Shown one piece after another: positions 55,501-64,000 of a DNA stretch of 64,000 nucleotides. Made by a program: the position numbers and the translations under genes. The notes below the pieces were generated by a model. The model had not been told where the DNA came from. It saw only the letters and a list, made by a program, of their open reading frames with translations, and searched no databases. Numbering within the stretch: position 1 is the first letter of the stretch; every line of letters starts with the position of its first letter. The stretch spans positions 682,001 to 746,000 of the forward strand of contig JAUIRK010000235.1 of NCBI GenBank assembly GCA_030549495.1, written 5' to 3'. This DNA comes from Nectonema munidae. Lineage: Eukaryota; Nematomorpha; Nectonematoida; Nectonematidae.

Positions 55501-57300
55501 GTTGAAAGCGCTTCGTGGTCTATGTTTAAATATCCAAATTTGGAGGAGAGTTTTTTACATTTAGAAGTGGAAATGAGAAAAAAATAAAGCTTTTATCGAT
55601 AACGGTGAATATTTTTGTAGTAAATGATAAAGCGGAAAGAGCACTAAAATTGGTTTCCTATTACATTCATTCGGCTTGTATTGAAAAAAGGTATCAAAAT
55701 AGATAAATTCCCTGATCAAAGAAAAAAAAGGAATAAAAATTGCTTTAAACTAATAAAATATAAAATCATATTTTGTATTATTGTAATGTTTTTCTTTATA
55801 AAAATGCAATACTTTATAGCTTTGTGAATAGATATGAGCAAAAATTTTAACGCCATCTATCAGAAAAATATAAAATGATAAACTTGGTTTGTGTAACACT
55901 TAAAACTATAATTCATATTTTCGATGTGTTTTTGCATCACCAAAAAAGTACAGCTTTATCTGGAGTTTTTTTTTAAAATATGAGCCAACAGACACACTTT
56001 AGGGAGGACCATATGTTTAAATCTTGAAAAATAGGTAAAAAATGTAAAGGATTTTTTCATGGAGAGACAATATGAAGTATTTCTTCCTTTATTTTTATGT
56101 ATGCAAAGAGGATCCTTCAAAATAAGAATAAAACTTGACAGTCACTACTTCAATAGAGTCTATAATATTTTTATTAATGGTACATTAATTAATACAAATG
56201 AATGTCGCCTGGGGCGAACCGATCCTTTGCGATTTTAAAATCTAGTCAGAATTTCAATCACAGTTGAAGTTTCAAGTCATAAATTTCAGCTGGAAAATCA
56301 CTTTTTTTTTTATAATTAGGGATTTGTCTAAAAGAAGATAAATTTGGTGATAAATCCAAATTCCTGAAATATGAAATCTCTTTACAAAGATTTTAATGGA
56401 ATCAAAAAGTCAAATGAAAGTTTAAAAAATTTTTAAAGACTTTCGGTTATTTTTTTATTTATTGAAATTTAAAGTTAATTTTTAAAATTGAACTTTTTTA
56501 AACAACTAAAAATAAAAAGAAATGGGACAGTGGTGTGGCAAGGTAGCAATGAAAGTTTTCGATATTAAAAAACACGATTCCTGATTAATCCTCCCATCGC
56601 TAATATTACTACCAATATTGCCTCGAGGCCATCTCCAGGTCGAATTGTGCTTGAAGCGTTAAAAAATATGCATTTGCTTTATCAAACAGAGAATGCGTAG
56701 TGCCTTAATCAAGTCTGGTTAGATGTATCTCTACAATCTACTCTTTTACCTTAATTACATGTTAACTCCTCAAGTTATTGTTATTTGTTGGCAACTATCA
56801 AATTATAGGTTTAAATAAGTGGTTACCAAACGCGGGCTTCAACCTCTTTTTTGATATGTCAGAATTTGGACTCAGTTTAGGTAACTAGCATAATATTTTA
56901 GAGTTAATTAAAAAAAGGCTTTTTATAAAAACTGGCTTTATGGTTTTGGTGGGGCCCTCTAGAGCTGCCCTTTGTTAAAAAAAGTTGAGAAGAACTGATC
57001 TGAATGATTCTAATAATCTTGCCATATGTATTATAAGCAGAATCACGGTTTTTCTAATTATGAGCATAAAAGTGAAGTGGATCTAGCGAAGCGTGAACAT
57101 GTCTGGAATATGAAGAAGCGATCTCAATTATGAACTAATAAAATCAAAATTTATGCGTGTTTTAGCACTTATCATCTACTTTTTAATTTCATCTACCTTT
57201 TAAAAACGATTTTCTTTTAATGATGATACAGAGGTGTCCAACTGATCATGAAAGGGTTAGCACAATAAAATCATTTTTGATCATGTTATCGATGTTCATC
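55500..57300. other. AT-rich intergenic stretch
   Basis: A possible degenerate hAT MITE spans about 56817-57000 (AGTGGTTACCAAAC at one side, an inverse of TTCTTCTCAAC at the other), but no target duplication supports it. Nothing else was recognised. Confidence 0.35.
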
Positions 57301-57306
57301 GCTTAA

Positions 57307-57436
57307 CCCATTTACGACCAATGTTCCTATTTTGGAACATAAGTAATTTCATCTTCATCTGCTTTTTTCAATGACTTTGAATATAAATCGTCTGCGTTTT
57401 TTTAGATATCGTCTGCTTTGCTTGGTCTTAAATGGG
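57307..57436. mobile_element. 130-bp piggyBac-type MITE with TTAA duplication
   Basis: Left end CCCATTTACGACCAA; right end inverted CCCATTTAAGACCAA (14/15). TTAA flanks both (57303-57306 and 57437-57440). No coding capacity. The terminal sequence differs from those at 12.4 kb and 47.0 kb, implying a third piggyBac lineage. Confidence 0.85.
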
Positions 57437-57439
57437 TTA

Positions 57440-58231
57440 AACCCAGTTACCGCTACTTTTTATAAACAGTGTTGCTCGGTAACGTGATAACCCAGTAAAT
57501 CAAATCTTTAGTGTAGCAAACACTAAAAATTAAAAAAGCAACATCTAATAAACTAAATCTTTTACTAGCAAAGAATCTATTTTCTTAAATTTTATAATCT
57601 ACAAAATTTTTCAAAAACATGGTGTAAAATGACGTATACTTAATTCAGCAGAGGATAGAAAAATGTATAGTAAAAATAACAATTGTAATTTCTATACTTC
57701 ATAAAATATTTTTTAATAGGTAAACAGAAACAGTATTTTTAAAGGCGGTAGGAGATGGGAAATTAACAATTTTCAATTAATTTATAACGCTTTTTCTAAA
57801 AGTTTAAACATAATACACACTTTACATATAAGTGCAATTTTTTTGATTCCGAAATAAAAATCCATATTTAAATTTTTGAAAATAAAAAAAATTTTCTCCT
57901 TTAATTTAAAATATGGTTCTCCCTGAAGAAAACAAATACATAAAAATTGATACAAATAAGAGGAAAGATAAATTCATTGAGACTTTTATTTTTGGAAAGA
58001 CTTACCATCAATGAAAATACACATCAAAAGGTATATTTAGAAATAATTGACATTATAAAAATTTGAAAGTTAAAATAGATTAATGACAATATTAAAGACA
58101 CGAATAAACTTCATTATAAATAAGATTACAAATGGACATAAAAACAAAAAAATAAATTGGAAGTGGTAAATACGCAATGAAAAGATTAGGCAATAATTTA
58201 GGAAGATAAAAATGAATATTAAAGTGTTTTC
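57440..58231. other. 3' flank of the Rab GDI gene
   Basis: Contains the probable 3' UTR of the minus-strand GDI gene with AATAAA at 57990-57985. The rest is AT-rich and unassigned. Confidence 0.4.
57985..57990 (-). other. Polyadenylation signal for Rab GDI
   Basis: AATAAA on the minus strand about 240 nt beyond the stop codon. Use is inferred from position. Confidence 0.4.
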
Positions 58232-59566
58232 TTATTCATCAGGATTTTCTAAACCAACTGTTACTTTGGAAAAATCAAAAGGTTCTCCCATGACACGTTC
58301 ATAAATGTCTAATACATCCTTACAAGTTGATTCAAAATGAGTGGAGGAATCATAAGATTTAGTTATAAATACCTGGCTCTCCTTTCCATCACCGATCGGC
58401 TCCATTAGGTCAGAGACCCAGGTAAATTTTCTGTAGACAGGCCCCATCAGATTAACACCGACATCAACTTCGCTTAGTGGCTCGCTGGTTTCGACGGTTG
58501 TGGAAACCATAGCAATGTACCAGCCTTTGTGCGCAACCAAATGCGAATAAGAAACGCAAGAAACATAAATATCATTTTTGCGGTTCACTTGATTTTGGGG
58601 AATTATGATTTGACAGGAAAGAGAATTTTTAGTGTCAGGAATCGGATGATTAAGGATGCAAATGCAGCGAACAATCTTTCCAACACAGGTTACAAGTTCT
58701 GGAAAATACGTGGGATCAGCGATGACTCTCTTACACTTAGCAGTCTCATTTTCAGAAGTTATGCCAATCACTCTGTTATTTTCATCGTATTCAGCCCTTG
58801 TAAAAGGCTTATTAAGCATATAAGTTCCTCCATAAACAGCACTTAGTCTGGCAAAACCTTGAGGAAGTTCACCTAATCCATATAGAGGATAAAGATATGG
58901 AGATTGTCCGTAACGGAAAAGTGATTCGTTATATAGTTTAATACGAGCTATCGTTTCTACGTAAGGAAACATTTTATAATCTTCATTCGGCCATAGAGCA
59001 ATGGCGTGTCCAACAAAATCAGCAGTATTTTTATCAAGACCAAACTTTTGAAAAACTTCTGTCATACACGAATTTTCAGAAAGCTTAATTGAGCCATTTG
59101 GTATCTTTGGATCTTTAAAATTAGCTACCCAAGTTAAAAACTTGGCAAATCTACGTTTTTCAAATATTCCCATAAGACTAGATGAAAGAGCTTCAATTTC
59201 AGTAGAAGGTACTTTATATATCTTTCCCCCTTTATAAACATAGCTACCTTCAAGGGATTTAAATTCTAAGTATTTTGTTACACCAGTATGAATTAATAAT
59301 TTTACTAACTTTCCATCAGCCATTAAAAATTTTGGAATTAAATCCACATTCCAATCACGAGTACGACCAAATTCTGAACCAATTTCTTCATCTGTTTTAA
59401 AATGTTTATAAAGTTCTTCAAGTGGAGTTAAAGATGCACTTTCACCACCATAATAACTATTCTTATCCATATGCAAAACTTTTTTTCCAGAAACTGAAAA
59501 AAGTCCACTGAGAATACATTCTTTGAGTCCTGTACCTAGAACGATAATGTCATAGTCCTGATCCAT
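58232..59566 (-). CDS. Gdi: Rab GDP-dissociation inhibitor
   Basis: One uninterrupted frame of 444 codons, matching the family length (human GDI1/2 447/445). GDI extracts GDP-bound prenylated Rab proteins from membranes and keeps them soluble for recycling. Features: the N-terminal '[18 protein letters not shown]' dinucleotide-like fold; '[22 protein letters not shown]' (conserved region 1); '[22 protein letters not shown]' and '[17 protein letters not shown]'; '[36 protein letters not shown]' (Rab-binding platform); '[19 protein letters not shown]'; '[10 protein letters not shown]'; and '[21 protein letters not shown]'. The ATG is in a good context (TTAAATGG). No introns occur although GDI genes in many animals have them. 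Several stretches, for example residues ~155-200 and ~365-400, diverge from vertebrate GDI more than the cores do, yet all core motifs are intact. Confidence 0.95.
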   Translation of the reverse strand: MDQDYDIIVLGTGLKECILSGLFSVSGKKVLHMDKNSYYGGESASLTPLEELYKHFKTDEEIGSEFGRTRDWNVDLIPKFLMADGKLVKLLIHTGVTKYLEFKSLEGSYVYKGGKIYKVPSTEIEALSSSLMGIFEKRRFAKFLTWVANFKDPKIPNGSIKLSENSCMTEVFQKFGLDKNTADFVGHAIALWPNEDYKMFPYVETIARIKLYNESLFRYGQSPYLYPLYGLGELPQGFARLSAVYGGTYMLNKPFTRAEYDENNRVIGITSENETAKCKRVIADPTYFPELVTCVGKIVRCICILNHPIPDTKNSLSCQIIIPQNQVNRKNDIYVSCVSYSHLVAHKGWYIAMVSTTVETSEPLSEVDVGVNLMGPVYRKFTWVSDLMEPIGDGKESQVFITKSYDSSTHFESTCKDVLDIYERVMGEPFDFSKVTVGLENPDE

Positions 59567-59569
59567 TTA

Positions 59570-61270
59570 AAAAATTTATCAAAAAGAGAATAAAAATTTA
59601 AAGAGCAAAACTCGTAAAAAATTAATTTTTATTAGATATAATTAAAAATTTTAAAATATACATCAAATATAAAAGATTTCTTCTATTTCATATTCTATTA
59701 AAATTTATTAATTTCCAGGATTAATTTAAATACAAATAAAAATTAAATATTTTTCTAAATATCATTTCTAAATATTTTAAAAAGATCAGTTTTTAATATA
59801 TATAAGCTTTTAAAAATTACTTAAATAAATAATTTTACAATTATGTACCAAAAACCTATTAAAAATTTTCTGTGATTAAATTATCTTCATTTTAACATTA
59901 TATAGAAAAAACGCTAATTTAATATATTTGTTTTCTTAGAACAAATTATTTATTTAGTTTTGGTATTCTTTAAACTAGAAATATTGTAAATACAATTGAG
60001 AGAGTTTTATTTTCAAAGAAAATATTATTCATCTTTGCTAATCAGCTTTTTACAAAGAATTAACAAATTATTATGAATGTAACAATAATTGAAAAATATA
60101 AAATAAATTAATAATATTAAGGCGTTTGGGTTAGGACATAAAACTAAAATGTGAAGAGCTGTAGATCTAGGAATGATATGTAACAAAGTGTCTGCACTCC
60201 TTTTCTGCAAAGCAACTAAAGAGCAGAATTGATATTTAAATTCTCTTTCTCTTGCTAACCTAATGTCCAAAATTTTACTAAATCGAGTCATCTATTTGGA
60301 CGATTCAACCAACACTACCTGCTTTCTATGAATTAACAAATAGTCATCGTTTATATCAAGCGAATAATTACACCATTCATACCATAATAATAATAATATT
60401 TTCATGTATATATTCCCTGGTTCTATAAGTAAATGTTGCAAAGTTTTCGAGTAAAAAATTCTGTTATACCAGAGTGTGGTGTGTAACAACTTTATTTTCT
60501 TTTCGCAAATCTAAAGCTTCCAATTTTAAATCAAATGATTTAAAAAATGGCTAATTATTCTATTAGGATACAGTTGCAATGCATACATAATTCTTCTCTT
60601 TTAACATAAAATTTTTTTTTATCACTAAATAGAACAACATATACGCTACCATTAAACATTAAACAGAGTAATGAAGCCGTAGCTTGATTAGGATTTGTTA
60701 TGAATCTTGCAGAATATATATTTTCCAAAGTGTCAGCGGAAGGGGAACTAACAAAAACTTAGCTCTAGTTTAAAATCCACAGGAAGATTTAAAGAGGTTT
60801 AGATATAGGTGATATGATATTTGAGAGAAAAGAATTAAGGCCCTCAGCTATGAATTGCTAATTGATTTGCATTTACAAGTACATTTGAAAAGTGAATATT
60901 GTAAATTAAGAAATTTTCGTGAGAAGTTTAATTAAACAAAAATTTCGCAAAATTAAATTCCGTAAACTTAATTTCCAGAGCTTTAAGTTTTATTATATGA
61001 AATTTCTTACAAGAAAGAAAGAAATTTATGTATAAGTTAAAACATTTTGTGTAGCTCGGCCCACACAAAGAATAATCAAAATCGCTATCGTGTGTAACCA
61101 TTTCATACATAAAATCATTTTACTAAAATTCCAACATTTATTTAATAAGTTTACTATTTTTATTAAATATAAAAACAACCATGTTTGAAATTTAAGTCTA
61201 TTTATATAAATTATATTAACAGAAATGAAATAAAGTATATATAAATATTTACAAGAGATACTTTTAAAGA
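59570..61270. other. AT-rich stretch upstream of GDI with one open region
   Basis: 5' flank of GDI (minus strand) and AT-rich DNA; no promoter element could be fixed. It contains the long near-open frame described at 60025-60489. Confidence 0.4.
60025..60489 (-). pseudogene. Unrecognised ~154-codon frame with one internal stop
   Basis: Minus-strand frame from 60489 to 60025 is open for 155 codons except for one TAG (60294-60292), directly followed by ATG. In DNA this AT-rich a frame so long with one stop is unusual. The second half has an LxxLxxxPNPNALxLL-like segment but no family I can name. It could be a decayed exon, a readthrough product, or chance. Confidence 0.3.
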
Positions 61271-64000
61271 GAGAAAAAATAAAATATCTATAAACAGATA
61301 GAGTTTTTATTTAATTGCGTCAGTTCTATGATATTAATATTTTGTGTATTTTCTATTAAATCTATGATTTTCTGCCTTATGACTTGCTTGGATTTTTTTG
61401 ATTTAAGCCTTGGATGAATGTAACTAAATTTTGTTCTAGTATTATAATTGTGTACTTCATAATTAAACATTAGTTTAATCGAGTAGTCTATTGGAAAAAA
61501 ACCATGAATAATATCATGGTAAAAATTCATTAATTTATACTTATAGATGTCCTGTATTTTCAAAACATTAGTTAAATAGAATTTACTGCTGGTATGTGCA
61601 TTATATTTCAGATTTAAGTTTAACCTCAATATTTTTTTTGCAAAATAAATATTCTATTAAGATTAACGTGTCCACAATTTACTAGAGAATAATTTTAAAC
61701 TGGTAACACCAAGGATTTATACGCAATAGTTTTTATTTTTACTGGAAGATTATTCCAACTTCTGAATTTAGCAAGTAAATAACTCAACTTATTGCAGACT
61801 GATTCAACTTGTGCGTTCCAAAGAAATCTATTGTCAAATATAGTGCTAAAAACAGAACTTTTCAAACAACTAAAGTACATGGTTATTAATTTTTACATCA
61901 TGACAAAATGAGATTTTTTTTTCTGATAACAACATTTCTTTAGATTTTTCATAGTTCAGTAATAATTGATGAGTAATGAAAAGCTCATTCAAAAAAGAGA
62001 ACTTTTTATTTATTATTTCGATGCTTGAAAAATTTTCAACTTTGAAGATGAAACTACTAGATGCTTTACAGACATCTCTGTTTATCACTTTGATTGTTTC
62101 ATTTATGTATATGATAAACAGAAGTCGAGCAAAAGAAGATCCCTGAGATACTACAACAGGGTTGTCGTGATATATGTCAGAAAAACTATTATTTAAAAAA
62201 AACGGAAAATTTCCTATTATTTAAAAAACTTCTAATTAAATCTATAGCTGATTGATCAATTTCCTCCTTCTTTGCTATTGGAACAACTTTACCTACTTTA
62301 AAGCCATCTGGAAATGTACCTAGAGATATATATTTGTTATATTATACGTAAAGCTGTTTGACTAAGGTGTTTATTATTATTTTTACTATTTTAACTGAAA
62401 AGTCCTAAATGTCCGATGCATTAATATTTTTCAGTTGTTTAACTGCAATCAGTATATCATTATATGTAATTTTTTGAAATTTAAATAATCTATTGTAATC
62501 ATCCCTATACGTTTTAGGACTAAGTGAACCAATATCACTATTTTTTAGCAGAATATTTATTTTATCTTTGAAATGCATTTCAAATCTATCTGGAAGCTCA
62601 TGATTTGACTCTTTATTATGACTCTATTTTCATTATTTGCTTGTTCTTTTATGATCGCATTTAAATTTTTCTATATTTTACTAGAATCATTATTACAGTC
62701 TTTAAAATTTTTTTCCAAGTAGTCTACTTTTGATCGCCAAATTAGCTTTTTTATATTTTTAATGCATTCTTTAAGACTAATTATAAGTGATAAAGCTATG
62801 TTGTTTTTATTTCTTTTAATTTTTCTTTAGAGAATATTCTTTTCTTTTAATTTATTTAATATATATTGATTCATCCATGGATTTTTACTAATTCAGTATC
62901 TATTTTTTTTCACATAACACACAGAACAATCATTTTTCATAAATTGCACCCTATCAATAAAACTGCCTGCTATGTTATTTACTGATCCATTTAAATCTTT
63001 CCAATTAATATTGTTTAATAAGTTGTTCAGCTTAGTATAATATATTTTTTTAAACAATATGTCTTCATTTCGTATTTTTTTTTATCTAAATCTAAAGCTA
63101 TAAATAAAGGTAAGTGATCGGAAATATCTTCGTTTATTATTCCTGCATTTTTCCATTTCGAAAAGTTATTTACAATAATATTGTCAATGCATGTTTTTGA
63201 GCAAGGTTCAGTAGTTTTATTTATTAACCTATATAAACCATGATCTGCTATGATATCAAAAAATTGTTTGTTTAAAAAAGAATGTTTATTAAAAAAAATA
63301 ATGTTAAAATCGCCAAGTAAAATATTGAACTATTTTGATATTTCTTCACAAAAATCATCGAATTCAATATAAAACTCATCAAAAATCTCCTTATTATATA
63401 GAGCAGGCCTGTAAATGTTATGTATATATACTTGCTAATTACTATATTTAACTTTTATAGAAAAAAGATCCCAAAAATTTTTAGAAATTGAAAAATGAAC
63501 AACAACGTATTCTACAAATCGATGAATAAAAAAACCAAGACCTCTATGTCGACTTTTTTCTGAAGGAAGTGAAATATAATAATATATTTCATTGCAAAAC
63601 TAATCAATATTTGAATATGAATCAAGCCAGCTCTCTTGAATACAAACTATATGAAAAATTTTACCAGTAAATTTTTCGACCTTTTGCAAAAATAGATAAA
63701 TGAAATCAAGTTTAGCCTTTAGTGATTGAATATTTATTGACATAATATTAAAACTAACCTAGGAATTTATTCATTTCAGTGATATCTGTTTCAATATTTG
63801 TATTTTGCAAGGTTAAATCATTTAAAATTCATCACTCATCATATAATTCTAAATTATTAATATCATTCTTAAGCTTTTCAATAATCGAGTTTTGAATCTT
63901 AATTCTAGTAGGGCAATCAATTGATAAAACACTATGATTAAAATCAATATATTTAATTATTTTCATTTACTAATTGTTTGCTTGTTACTATTCCTAATAA
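61270..64000 (-). mobile_element. LINE with endonuclease and RT, running off the window edge
   Basis: A minus-strand non-LTR retrotransposon. The endonuclease region (about 63743-62950) shows 'NIQSLKAKLDFI', 'IVCIQESWLDSYS' (catalytic Glu), 'RGLGFFIHRFVEY', 'FNILLGDFNI', 'CIDNIIVN' and 'EDISDHLPLFIALD' (SDH box), i.e. the full catalytic set, with two or three stops. The RT is poorly preserved: 'VVVSQGSSFARLLFIIYINE' (motif B) near 62100-62160, but the FADD box is replaced by unrelated residues. The C-terminal frames (61695-62088 and 61288-61629) have 'RFLWNAQVESVCNKLSYLLAKFR' and 'VHNYNTRTKFSYIHPR', typical of the domain after RT. The 5' part lies beyond the window. Confidence 0.85.
62950..63743 (-). 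pseudogene. LINE endonuclease domain
   Basis: Begins at an ATG (63743) with 'MSINIQSLKAKLDFIYLFLQ' and runs through all recognised AP-type endonuclease boxes to 'SDHLPLFIALD' near 63110. Stops interrupt it near 63600, 63440 and 63330, plus a frame change near 63080. It is better conserved than the RT of the same element. Confidence 0.8.

Noticed and set aside
56817-57000. hAT MITE between AGTGGTTACCAAAC and an inverse TTCTTCTCAAC
   Set aside because: Ends match poorly and no 8-bp duplication flanks them.
1-64000. CRISPR arrays, operons, bacterial-type promoters
   Set aside because: The window is plainly animal nuclear DNA; no regularly spaced direct repeats with unique spacers occur. The only regular array is the 21-bp coding minisatellite.

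Overview
The window is metazoan nuclear DNA. It is visibly AT-rich and gene-poor, with long stretches of decayed transposable elements between a few short genes. The host genes are animal-type: a complex I assembly factor, a ubiquitin-E2 variant of the AKTIP/FTS family, an RWDD2-type RWD protein and a Rab GDP-dissociation inhibitor. Together with the mix of piggyBac, hAT, MULE, Tc1/mariner-like, CR1/Jockey-like and I-like LINEs, Penelope-like elements and one Ty3/Gypsy scrap, this fits an arthropod. A parasitic copepod is my best guess, which is inference and not something the sequence proves.

Layout from left to right: NDUFAF3 homologue (935-1489, +); Penelope-like fragment (about 2.9 kb); decayed piggyBac (3846-5441); MULE scrap (about 5.5-6.1 kb); 5'-truncated CR1/Jockey-like LINE (about 7.1-8.7 kb, -); I-like LINE with RNase H (about 8.9-10.8 kb, +); hAT scrap ending at 12053; a nearly whole piggyBac with TTAA target duplications (12366-14418); an 805-bp unclassified inverted-repeat element with mirrored exon-like ends (15728-16532); ZMYM1-type hAT (about 17.5-20.07 kb); a palindromic MITE (20994-21186); piggyBac scrap (about 23.2-24.1 kb); Penelope-like fragment (about 25.4-26.5 kb); a LINE (about 26.8-31.06 kb) split by a CGBP1-like hAT (28203-30491); AKTIP-like gene (33306-33986, -); Gypsy RT fossil (about 34.4-34.9 kb); a long gene-less stretch (35-40 kb); ZBED5-like hAT scrap (about 40.1-40.8 kb); a 237-bp hAT MITE; and an internally deleted ZNF862-like hAT (42832-45350) carrying a 470-bp fold-back. 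After these come a Tc1/IS630-like DDE scrap, a heptad-repeat reading frame split by a piggyBac MITE (46874-47487), RWDD2 (48.5-49.3 kb, +), nested hAT remnants (49.7-54.8 kb) and another Penelope-like fragment. The window closes with a small piggyBac MITE (57307-57436), Rab GDI (58232-59566, -) and a LINE that runs off the right edge (about 61.3-64 kb, -).

The host genes share no evident pathway and sit several kb apart, so there is no operon logic. The main interest lies in element architecture. Several insertions have clean target duplications. One piggyBac-type insertion, if removed, restores a heptad reading frame exactly. One unclassified element carries the same 58-nt exon-like block with a GTAAGT donor, pointing inward, in both ends. 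No CRISPR array, rRNA or convincing functional tRNA gene was seen.
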